Shown here: one piece after another, positions 1 to 5,415 of the stretch
Position numbering within the stretch: the stretch's first letter is position 1
Layout of the letters: each line of letters starts with the position of its first letter
Source: Clostridia bacterium
GTDB lineage: Bacteria > Bacillota > Clostridia > Oscillospirales > CAG-272
Direction of reading: 5' to 3'
Length of the DNA: 5,415 nucleotides
Assembly (NCBI GenBank): GCA_017411935.1
Contig: JAFQPC010000167.1
Span: 1 to 5,415, forward strand
Made by a program: the position numbers and the translations under genes
Notes under the pieces: model-generated
Database searches by the model: none
Told to the model about the DNA's origin: nothing
What the model saw: only the letters and a program-made list of their open reading frames with translations

Positions 1-537
1 ACTGAGCTCGGTTTCCACGTTGCAATCATTCCCGTAAAAACGGTAAAGAATACCGGTTTGGAAAAAGCAACGAAGGAAGTCATCGGCGGTGTTATGGATG
101 ATGTTTTTGCAGAAAATTACAAAGACGGTCTCTTTGAGGTTGCCGCAATCGACTTCGTAGCATATTCCCCCGACGCTTTCTCAATGCTTGCTCCTTTTGC
201 AAAGTATTACACCGGCAGCGCTTCTACTTCTGAGGGCAATGCCAAGATGAAAACTCCCATTCACTTCACCGGTTACAACAATCCCGAGTATGATAATCTG
301 ATTCACGAAGCATTTAAGGAAAAAGACGTAGAAAAGCGTGCAGAAATTCTTCACGAAGCAGAAAAGCTCCTGATGGAAGATATGCCCATCATTCCGATCA
401 TTTTCAATCAAAATGCTACCCTGATCAATGATGACGTACTCTCGCGTGAAAAGTTCGACTACTACGGCTCTCCTGATTTCAAGAAGCTGAAGATGAAGGA
501 CTATCAGCAGTACATCCCCGCAAAGAAGGAAGACTAA
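1..537 (+). CDS. ABC transporter substrate-binding protein, family 5 (peptide/oligopeptide type), C-terminal part
   Basis: The reading frame is open from the first base to a TAA at 535-537, giving 178 residues with no start inside the window, so the N-terminus, signal peptide and lipobox lie outside. The visible part matches the C-terminal lobe of DppA/OppA-like binding proteins (SBP_bac_5). Residues about 91-101 read GYNNPEYDNLI, followed by the charged helix EKRAEILHEAEKLLMEDMP and the hydrophobic IIPIIF at about 130-135, the usual order in this family. Such proteins sit outside the membrane and deliver peptides, or sometimes nickel, sugars or other small solutes, to an ABC permease. The ligand cannot be told from this fragment. 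Family members are usually above 500 residues, so about a third is visible. The gene is the last of its transcription unit because a strong terminator follows 23 bases after the stop. Any permease or ATPase genes would be upstream or elsewhere. Confidence 0.9.
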   Translation, partial: TELGFHVAIIPVKTVKNTGLEKATKEVIGGVMDDVFAENYKDGLFEVAAIDFVAYSPDAFSMLAPFAKYYTGSASTSEGNAKMKTPIHFTGYNNPEYDNLIHEAFKEKDVEKRAEILHEAEKLLMEDMPIIPIIFNQNATLINDDVLSREKFDYYGSPDFKKLKMKDYQQYIPAKKED

Positions 538-560
538 CTCCTCCCTTTGCAAAGAAATAA

Positions 561-602
561 AAAAAGAGATCCGACCGAATTACTTCGGTCGGATCTCTTT
601 TT
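561..602. terminator. Bidirectional intrinsic terminator between convergent genes
   Basis: A perfect 19-bp inverted repeat (561-579 against 584-602) encloses a 4-base loop, TTAC. The core is GAGATCCGACCGAA and its complement, and the arms end in A5 and T5 runs. On the + strand the stem ends in TTTTT and begins 23 bases after the transporter gene stop. On the - strand the T tract is longer (seven T, then ATTT) and the stem begins 19 bases after the glyQS stop. Both directions therefore have a GC-containing stem followed by a U run, so one element can end both convergent transcripts. Confidence 0.93.
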
Positions 603-621
603 GTTATGTGAGCAATCGCGA

Positions 622-2025
622 TCAAAATGCGATAACCTTTTCGATATAAGACTTGAGTTCAGCAATCGGAATACGAACCTGCTCCATCGTATCTCTGTCA
701 CGAACGGTAACACATCCGTCGGTCTCGGAGTCGAAGTCATAGGTAATGCACAAGGGGGTTCCGATCTCGTCCTGACGGCGATATCTCTTACCGATCGAAC
801 CTGCCTCATCATAATCCACCGAGAAGTCGCGAGAAAGTTCTTCAAAGATCTTTTCCGCACCCTCGGAAAGCTTCTTCGAGAGAGGAAGTACTGCTGCCTT
901 GAAAGGAGCAAGGAACGGATGCAGGTGCATTACAACACGGGTATCGTTCTTTTCGGGATCTACGATCTCTTCATCATACGCATCGCAAAGGACTGCGAGA
1001 ACACTTCTTTCAACACCAAGGCTGGGCTCAACAACATAGGGGATGTAGTGCTCGTTCGTTTCCTGATCGAAGTAGGTCAGATCCTTGCCCGACGTGTTCT
1101 GATGCTGGGTCAGGTCGTAGTCGGTACGGTCTGCTACGCCCCAAAGTTCACCCCATCCGAACGGGAACAAGAACTCAAAGTCAGTGGTCGCCTTGGAATA
1201 GAAGCAAAGCTCCTCGGGATCGTGGTCACGCAAGCGGAGATTTTCGTCCTTCAAACCAATGGCGAGCAACCAATTGTGGCAGAAGCTTCTCCAATAGTTG
1301 AACCATTCAAGATCAGTTCCGGGCTTGCAGAAGAACTCAAGTTCCATCTGTTCAAACTCACGGACGCGGAAGATAAAGTTACCGGGCGTGATCTCATTAC
1401 GGAAGGATTTACCGATCTGTGCAATACCAAAGGGCATCTTCTTTCTTGTGGTTCTCTGTACATTCGAGAAGTTGGTAAAGATTCCCTGTGCCGTCTCGGG
1501 GCGGAGATATACGGTATTCTTTGCATCCTCGGTAACACCTTGGAAGGTCTTGAACATCAGGTTGAACTGACGAATATCGGTAAAGTTATGCTTACCGCAA
1601 GTCGGACACAGAATATTGTGCTCCTCCACAAACTCCTTCATCTCTGCGTGAGAGAAAGCATCAATGGGCTTAGGAAGCTCAAAGCCATTCTCCGAGCACC
1701 ATTCCTCGATAAGCTTATCTGCGCGAAAACGCTCGTGGCACTCACGGCAGTCCATCAGAGGATCCGAGAAGCCAGCCAAGTGTCCCGATGCCACCCACGT
1801 CTGAGGGTTCATCAAAATCGCAGCGTCAAGTCCTACGTTATATTTATTTTCCTGAACGAATTTTTTCCACCAAGCCTTCTTTACGTTGTTTTTGAGTTCA
1901 ACACCGAGAGGACCGTAGTCCCAGGTGTTTGCCAAGCCACCGTAAATTTCGGAGCCGGGGAAAATAAAGCCGCGGGTCTTACACAGAGCCACGATTTTGT
2001 CCATTGTTTTTTCCGTGTTTTGCAT
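622..2025 (-). CDS. glyQS: Glycine--tRNA ligase, single-chain homodimeric type
   Basis: This 467-residue cytoplasmic class II aminoacyl-tRNA synthetase charges tRNA-Gly with glycine using ATP. It is the alpha2 type, not the alpha2-beta2 GlyQ/GlyS type. The N-terminal [20 protein letters not shown] and [18 protein letters not shown] blocks are typical. CxxC pairs at about C93/C96 and C140/C143 look like a zinc-binding insertion. Class II motif 2 is FRNEITP near residues 208-214 and motif 3 is EPSLGVER near 333-340. The anticodon-binding domain fills the last 100 or so residues. Length is normal. I chose the ATG at 2025: it has AGGAAGG about 10 bases upstream (2036-2042) and starts close to the conserved [11 protein letters not shown] block. 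The frame also stays open to a TTG at 2055, which would add ten low-complexity residues, and a second ATG at 2004 (MDKIVAL) is possible. It is transcribed from its own promoter and lies downstream of tldE on the same strand. Confidence 0.97.
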   Translation of the reverse strand: MQNTEKTMDKIVALCKTRGFIFPGSEIYGGLANTWDYGPLGVELKNNVKKAWWKKFVQENKYNVGLDAAILMNPQTWVASGHLAGFSDPLMDCRECHERFRADKLIEEWCSENGFELPKPIDAFSHAEMKEFVEEHNILCPTCGKHNFTDIRQFNLMFKTFQGVTEDAKNTVYLRPETAQGIFTNFSNVQRTTRKKMPFGIAQIGKSFRNEITPGNFIFRVREFEQMELEFFCKPGTDLEWFNYWRSFCHNWLLAIGLKDENLRLRDHDPEELCFYSKATTDFEFLFPFGWGELWGVADRTDYDLTQHQNTSGKDLTYFDQETNEHYIPYVVEPSLGVERSVLAVLCDAYDEEIVDPEKNDTRVVMHLHPFLAPFKAAVLPLSKKLSEGAEKIFEELSRDFSVDYDEAGSIGKRYRRQDEIGTPLCITYDFDSETDGCVTVRDRDTMEQVRIPIAELKSYIEKVIAF

Positions 2026-2035
2026 GATCGTTGAT

Positions 2036-2042
2036 CCTTCCT
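2036..2042 (-). promoter_or_regulatory. Ribosome binding site of glyQS
   Basis: On the - strand AGGAAGG lies 10 bases before the ATG at 2025. The match to the anti-Shine-Dalgarno sequence is partial and the spacing somewhat long. Even so, it favours the ATG at 2025 over the in-frame TTG at 2055, which has only AT-rich DNA before it. Confidence 0.6.
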
Positions 2043-2073
2043 TTTCTTTTGTCAAAAAATATCATTTTTGTTA

Positions 2074-2102
2074 TAATATAGTATTTTAGCACACAATGCA
2101 AG
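2074..2102 (-). promoter_or_regulatory. Possible second, overlapping glyQS promoter
   Basis: On the - strand TTGCAT is followed by 17 bases and TATTAT, shifted nine bases downstream of the stronger promoter and overlapping it. Both boxes are acceptable sigma-A matches (four of six and five of six). It could be a genuine alternative start, or chance in very AT-rich DNA. Confidence 0.3.
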
Positions 2103-2111
2103 GATTGTCAA
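2083..2111 (-). promoter_or_regulatory. Sigma-A promoter of glyQS
   Basis: On the - strand a perfect -35 box TTGACA (2111-2106) is followed by exactly 17 bases and a -10 box TAAAAT (2088-2083), one mismatch from consensus. The -10 box is preceded by TGC, an extended -10 signal. The start of transcription would fall near 2076, giving a leader of about 50 bases before the glyQS ATG. The -35 box begins only 15 bases after the end of the tldE stop codon. Confidence 0.85.
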
Positions 2112-2126
2112 GGGCTTTCTTCCCTT

Positions 2127-3470
2127 TTATTTTCCCGCGACACTCATATTTCGTATGAGCACATCGGGTGAGCCGTACGAGGTGAATCCTGTCGATGCAT
2201 CAAAATGCACCGTATCGGAAAGTGCCTCGATATTTTTGAGAAGTTCGAAGAAATTTCCCGCCACCGTAAAGGATTTTACGGCAGTTGAAAGCTTTCCGTC
2301 TTTCACGAGGTATCCCGCGCTTTCAATTGAAAAATCTCCCGTAACGTCGTTCGCACCCGCGTGAAGTCCCTTGAGCTCGGTCAGGTAAATTCCGTCGCCG
2401 AGACGCGCTTTAAGATCGTCCTCGGAAAACTCTCCCCCTGCGAGATAGAAGCTGTACGGACTAATGCTCACGGGACTTGCATAGCTTTTGCGCTGTCCGT
2501 TGCCCGTAGACTTTTTTCCTGCCTTTTCGGCGGTAGAAAGATCGTAAAGAAGCGTCGTCAGAACACCGTTTTCGATGACTGCTTTTTTCTTCGTTGCCAC
2601 GCCTTCTCCGTCAAAGGTCACCTGCGCGGGATAGTTTTCCCGCATCGGATCGTCGATCAGAGTGACCGCATCACTTGCGATCACACTTCCCTCTTTGCCG
2701 CGAAGCAACGAGAGCCCAAGCTGTGCCGCTTTTGCGGAAAAGACCGACGAAAAGGTGGAGAGCAGCGCTCGCATTTGTTTTCCTTGAATAATGATATCAT
2801 ATTTTCCCGAATCAATTTCCACCGCACCGATTTTTGCCAAGGCATCCTTGACGGCATTCTCGGGAAGCTTCGCAAGATCCGACGCCGCAAGTCCAAGACA
2901 ACAGTCGAAATCATCCTGCGATTCTCCGTTCTTCTCGATGACTGCTTGTGCATAGGCCCCGCAAGCGTGATAGCCATCGGAAAGATGCAACCCGTGGGAA
3001 TTTACCAGCTCTCTTCGAACATTCGTAGTAAACACCCCCGACTGCGTTCCGTCGGTGACAAATTCGCTTTGTGCGTAGATTTGTTTTTGTACTGCCAGTG
3101 CGACCGCCTTGATTCTTGCCGCATCGGGATTTTCAATTTCGGGAAGTAACGGTGTCGCGTAGGATTCATCTCCGTCATAGAAGATCACGGGATCGTCACT
3201 CTCAATGACAGCGGCATTACGCACGGCACGTGCGACAAGCTCGCGCATTTCGCTCTCTTCCATCAGCTCGGTTGCTGCTGCCCCCAAACGTCCGTTCACG
3301 ATACAACGGAAAGAAACTCCGCCACGTACCCCCGAAGAAAAGGAAGAAATCTCATCCTTCAAGGTCTCGGCGCTCATCGAGCCCGACTCCATAAAATAGA
3401 TCTCATATTCTGAAAGTCCTGCCCGATTTGCTTCGGCAACGAGGACTTCTTTTACTTGATTAAATTCCAT
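2127..3470 (-). CDS. pmbA: TldE/PmbA-type subunit of the TldD/TldE metalloprotease (non-catalytic partner)
   Basis: This 447-residue protein belongs to the PmbA/TldE branch of the TldD/PmbA family. In E. coli TldD and TldE form a heterodimeric peptidase that trims unfolded peptides, including the microcin B17 leader and CcdA. Here the N-terminal domain (about 1-200) includes the substrate-barrel-like SSFSSGVRGGVSFRCIVNGR. The C-terminal domain carries GLHAGANDVTGDFSIESAGY (about 368-387) and KSFTVAGNFFELL (about 399-411), both typical of TldE. There is no HExxxH motif; the equivalent region around 225-250 reads IIIQGKQMRALLSTF, so it should not bind the catalytic metal itself. The ATG at 3470 is chosen because a strong AAGGAGG lies five bases upstream. 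The frame continues upstream into tldD, but that extension is overlap, not protein. It is the promoter-distal gene of the tgt-tldD-pmbA group, 10 bases after tldD. Its physiological substrate here is unknown. Confidence 0.95.
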   Translation of the reverse strand: MEFNQVKEVLVAEANRAGLSEYEIYFMESGSMSAETLKDEISSFSSGVRGGVSFRCIVNGRLGAAATELMEESEMRELVARAVRNAAVIESDDPVIFYDGDESYATPLLPEIENPDAARIKAVALAVQKQIYAQSEFVTDGTQSGVFTTNVRRELVNSHGLHLSDGYHACGAYAQAVIEKNGESQDDFDCCLGLAASDLAKLPENAVKDALAKIGAVEIDSGKYDIIIQGKQMRALLSTFSSVFSAKAAQLGLSLLRGKEGSVIASDAVTLIDDPMRENYPAQVTFDGEGVATKKKAVIENGVLTTLLYDLSTAEKAGKKSTGNGQRKSYASPVSISPYSFYLAGGEFSEDDLKARLGDGIYLTELKGLHAGANDVTGDFSIESAGYLVKDGKLSTAVKSFTVAGNFFELLKNIEALSDTVHFDASTGFTSYGSPDVLIRNMSVAGK

Positions 3471-3475
3471 AAACT

Positions 3476-3482
3476 CCTCCTT
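3476..3482 (-). promoter_or_regulatory. Ribosome binding site of pmbA/tldE, overlapping the tldD stop codon
   Basis: The - strand reads TAAGGAGGAGTTTATG: TAA is the tldD stop, AAGGAGG is a full-strength Shine-Dalgarno sequence sharing its first two bases with that stop, and ATG is the start of the next gene five bases later. This fixes the start at 3470 and suggests translational coupling between the two subunits. Confidence 0.92.
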
Positions 3483-4860
3483 AGCGTCCGCCAACCGTAA
3501 TTTTGGAAACACGAATGAGGGGCTGACCGACATCGGTGGGCACACTTCCGCTCGACGAGCCGCACACACCCTGCCCCGTGGCAAGATTTTGTCCGACCAT
3601 ATCAATATCCTTGAGGATCTGCGAGCCCGTACCGATCAGCGATGCGCCGCGCACGGCTTCGCAGATCTTTCCATTTCGTACAAGATACCCTTCGCGCACC
3701 GAAAAGTTAAACGCGCCCGTGAGAGGATTCACGGAACCGCCGCCCATTTCCTTGGCATAAAGACCGTATTCGATCGAAGCAATAATATCCTCGTTCTTAT
3801 CAGGTCCGTTATCAATAAAGGTATTGGTCATACGCGAGGTCGGTTCAAAGGTATAGTTTTCGCGACGTCCCGATCCCGTCATCGCCATACCGAGACGGCG
3901 CGATCCGAGACGGTCGATCATATAGTTTTTGAGCACGCCGTTCTCGATGAGAACGTTTCTTTGTGTGGGCGTTCCTTCGTCGTCGATATTCACCGAACCC
4001 CATGCGCCCGCGATCGTTCCGTCATCAATGGCGGTAATCTTTTCGCTCGCGATCTTCTCACCAAGCTTTCCGCACATTTCCGACATTCCGACGCCAACCT
4101 GCGTTGCTTCGAGAGAATGTCCACACGCTTCGTGGAAAATCACACCGCCAAATCCGTTTTCAATGGCAACCGTCATCTGTCCTGCGGGGCAATATTCTGC
4201 CGTCAGGTTGGTGATCGCCATCTTTGCAGCGTGGCGTCCGATATCGCGAGGGTCGAACTCTTCAAACATTTCAAGTCCCATTCCGCGTCCGGGGGCACAG
4301 CCGCCCGATTGGTTTTCATTTCCGTCCGAGGCAACGGCAGACACGCCCATTCTCGTCCTGATATGACGGTCTTCCTTGCAGAGACCCTCGCTGTTGGCGA
4401 CAAGGATCTCACGGTCAACGCCAAGAATCCACCCCTGCACCTGAGCGATGCGAGCATCATACTCTTTTGCGGAGAGACAACCTGCTTTGAGAAGATCAAT
4501 TCTTTCGGAAAGATCGCTCGTACAAGGATGCTTTGCTACGGGATGACGGTCAAACACCGAGGTGGGGGTCAGACGAATCGAAATCGGCGCATTGCCTTCT
4601 CCCATAGCATCTGCCGCCGATCGCGCGCAAGTGAGAAGCCCTTCTCTTGTTAAATCCGAAGTTGAGGCATAGACGGTTCGCTCTCCGCGAAAGATGCGGA
4701 TTCCCACACCGGAAAGCACGGTATCGTTGACTTTATCGACTTTTCCGTCGACAAATTGGATCGTGTTGCTTCGCGTATGCTCGGCATACACCTCGGAAAA
4801 ATCACCGCCCGTGGAAAGTGCTACCGCAAGAAGCTCTTCGAGTAATGCTTGTTTGATCAT
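3481..4860 (-). CDS. tldD: TldD-type catalytic subunit of the TldD/TldE metalloprotease
   Basis: This 459-residue protein is the catalytic half of the TldD/TldE peptidase, a cytoplasmic zinc protease that pairs with the product of the next gene. Residues 243-248 read HEACGH, the HExxxH metal-binding and catalytic motif of TldD, within GGVIFHEACGHSLEA. Cys433 in GVCGSSSGSVPTDVGQP matches the position of the third metal ligand known from E. coli TldD. Other family blocks are GSGRRENYTFEPTSRMTNTF (about 329-348) and GGGSVNPLTGAFNFSVREGY (about 373-392). The length is typical of the family. The ATG at 4860 has AAGGAA five bases upstream and lies 23 bases after the tgt stop. In E. coli the complex matures microcin B17 and degrades the antitoxin CcdA; no such substrate is visible here, so the role in this organism is open. 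Every expected catalytic element is present, so the enzyme is probably active. Confidence 0.96.
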   Translation of the reverse strand: MIKQALLEELLAVALSTGGDFSEVYAEHTRSNTIQFVDGKVDKVNDTVLSGVGIRIFRGERTVYASTSDLTREGLLTCARSAADAMGEGNAPISIRLTPTSVFDRHPVAKHPCTSDLSERIDLLKAGCLSAKEYDARIAQVQGWILGVDREILVANSEGLCKEDRHIRTRMGVSAVASDGNENQSGGCAPGRGMGLEMFEEFDPRDIGRHAAKMAITNLTAEYCPAGQMTVAIENGFGGVIFHEACGHSLEATQVGVGMSEMCGKLGEKIASEKITAIDDGTIAGAWGSVNIDDEGTPTQRNVLIENGVLKNYMIDRLGSRRLGMAMTGSGRRENYTFEPTSRMTNTFIDNGPDKNEDIIASIEYGLYAKEMGGGSVNPLTGAFNFSVREGYLVRNGKICEAVRGASLIGTGSQILKDIDMVGQNLATGQGVCGSSSGSVPTDVGQPLIRVSKITVGGR

Positions 4861-4865
4861 AAATG

Positions 4866-4871
4866 TTCCTT
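4866..4871 (-). promoter_or_regulatory. Ribosome binding site of tldD
   Basis: On the - strand AAGGAA lies five bases before the ATG at 4860, inside the 23-base gap after tgt. It is weaker than the site of the following gene. I see no promoter or terminator in this gap, which supports cotranscription with tgt. Confidence 0.7.
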
Positions 4872-4883
4872 TTCCGTCTCCGT

Positions 4884-5415
4884 TCAGTCCTGACAGCGCT
4901 CTCCGAGAATATTGCGGTATTTCTGATAAAAGCTTTCAAAATAACCGCCCTCGAGCGCGTTACGGATCTCTCGCGTGAGATTATTGTAAAAATAAAGATT
5001 GTGTGCGACTGCCAAACGCATTCCAAGCGATTCCTTCGCCTTAATCAAGTGGCGAACGTAGGAGCGACTGTAATGACGGCAGGCAGGACAACCGCAGCCC
5101 TCGTCAAAGGGACGGGGGTCTTTGGCATATTTTTCGTTCAAAAGATTGATCTTTCCGTGCCAAGTAAAGAGGTTTCCGTGGCGTGCGTTTCGGCTGGGCA
5201 TGACACAGTCGAAGAAATCCACACCAAGATGCACTGCTTCAAGAATATTGCAAGGCGTTCCAACTCCCATCAGATATCTTGGCTTTTCCTTGGGCATATG
5301 CGGTTCTATCGCGTCGCTGATGCGATACATCTCCTCGGTCTCCTCGCCCACGGCAAGTCCGCCGATAGCATAGCCCGCCAGATCGAGCTCTGCGATCTTT
5401 TGCATATGCTCGATA
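4884..5415 (-). CDS. tgt: tRNA-guanine transglycosylase (queuine tRNA-ribosyltransferase), C-terminal part
   Basis: This fragment holds the last 176 residues, nearly half of a typical bacterial Tgt of about 370-380; the N-terminus lies beyond the right edge. Bacterial Tgt swaps guanine 34 of tRNA-Asp, -Asn, -His and -Tyr for the queuosine precursor preQ1. Visible hallmarks, numbered within the fragment, are GYAIGGLAVGE (about 14-24), PRYLMGVGTP (about 45-54), and FDCVMPSRNARHG (about 68-80), whose Asp69 corresponds to the catalytic nucleophile. The zinc site is CxCxxC at C107, C109 and C112 with His138; the 31-residue span from first Cys to His equals that of the Zymomonas mobilis enzyme. The frame ends at a TGA (4884-4886). 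tldD follows after 23 bases on the same strand, so tgt is probably upstream in the same operon. No queA or other queuosine gene is visible in the window. Confidence 0.96.
   Translation of the reverse strand, partial: IEHMQKIAELDLAGYAIGGLAVGEETEEMYRISDAIEPHMPKEKPRYLMGVGTPCNILEAVHLGVDFFDCVMPSRNARHGNLFTWHGKINLLNEKYAKDPRPFDEGCGCPACRHYSRSYVRHLIKAKESLGMRLAVAHNLYFYNNLTREIRNALEGGYFESFYQKYRNILGERCQD

Noticed and set aside
615..622. Palindrome ATCGCGAT just after glyQS
   Set aside because: An 8-base palindrome is common by chance, and I see no second copy nearby that would suggest an operator.
547..2034. A 495-codon + strand open frame covering nearly all of glyQS in antisense
   Set aside because: It begins inside the terminator stem region, its translation resembles no protein family I recognise, and the opposite strand is a clear full-length synthetase. 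Codon choice in a conserved gene can leave such a frame open by chance.
2026..2055. Ten-residue N-terminal extension of glyQS from a TTG start
   Set aside because: The TTG lacks a ribosome binding site, while the ATG at 2025 has AGGAAGG upstream and starts close to the conserved N-terminal block.
2110..2126. Hairpin AAGGG/CCCTT after tldE as a terminator
   Set aside because: Only 5 bp, with a purine-rich 7-base loop, no following U run, and overlap with the glyQS -35 box.
2361..3149. A 262-codon + strand open frame opposite pmbA/tldE
   Set aside because: Antisense shadow; low-complexity, Cys- and Arg-rich translation with no family resemblance.
3471..3605. N-terminal extension of pmbA/tldE into the tldD coding region
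   Set aside because: The extension is out-of-frame translation of the tldD 3' end. The AAGGAGG site five bases before the ATG at 3470 clearly marks the real start.
3589..4653. A 354-codon + strand open frame opposite tldD
   Set aside because: Antisense shadow of a well-supported gene; no recognisable domains and no ribosome binding site evident.
1..5415. A novel defence, mobile or RiPP system in the window
   Set aside because: All five coding regions belong to well-known families. There are no repeats, transposase, integrase, precursor peptide or unexplained gaps longer than about 100 bases.

Overview
The window reads as ordinary chromosomal housekeeping DNA from a Gram-positive, probably Clostridia-type Firmicute. 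The support is strong AAGGAGG-like ribosome binding sites, a near-consensus sigma-A promoter (TTGACA, 17 bp, TAAAAT), a single-chain glycyl-tRNA synthetase and moderate base composition. The assignment to Clostridia is an inference from protein style; no rRNA or other marker is present.

Layout. (1) Bases 1-537, + strand: the C-terminal 178 residues of a family 5 (peptide-type) ABC transporter substrate-binding protein, cut by the left edge. (2) Bases 561-602: a perfect 19-bp inverted repeat between two convergent genes, acting as a bidirectional intrinsic terminator. (3) Bases 622-2025, - strand: complete homodimeric-type glycyl-tRNA synthetase (glyQS), with its own promoter at 2083-2111. (4) Bases 2127-3470 and 3481-4860, - strand: the two halves of the TldD/TldE (PmbA) metalloprotease. 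TldD carries the HExxxH motif and the third metal ligand candidate Cys; the partner lacks both. (5) Bases 4884-5415, - strand: the C-terminal 176 residues of tRNA-guanine transglycosylase (tgt), cut by the right edge.

The - strand genes run tgt, tldD, tldE/pmbA, glyQS. The first three are tightly packed (gaps of 23 and 10 bases) and are very likely one operon. The tldE ribosome binding site overlaps the tldD stop codon, as expected for a pair made in equal amounts. No convincing terminator separates tldE from glyQS, so operon transcripts may continue into glyQS in addition to those from its own promoter. Two of the genes act on tRNA (queuosine base exchange, glycine charging); TldDE is a peptidase whose substrate in this organism cannot be told from the window.

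I found no mobile element, CRISPR array, tRNA, riboswitch or RiPP precursor, no gene-free stretch longer than about 100 bases, and no convincing sign of a previously undescribed system. The points worth a second look are about operon organisation and regulation.
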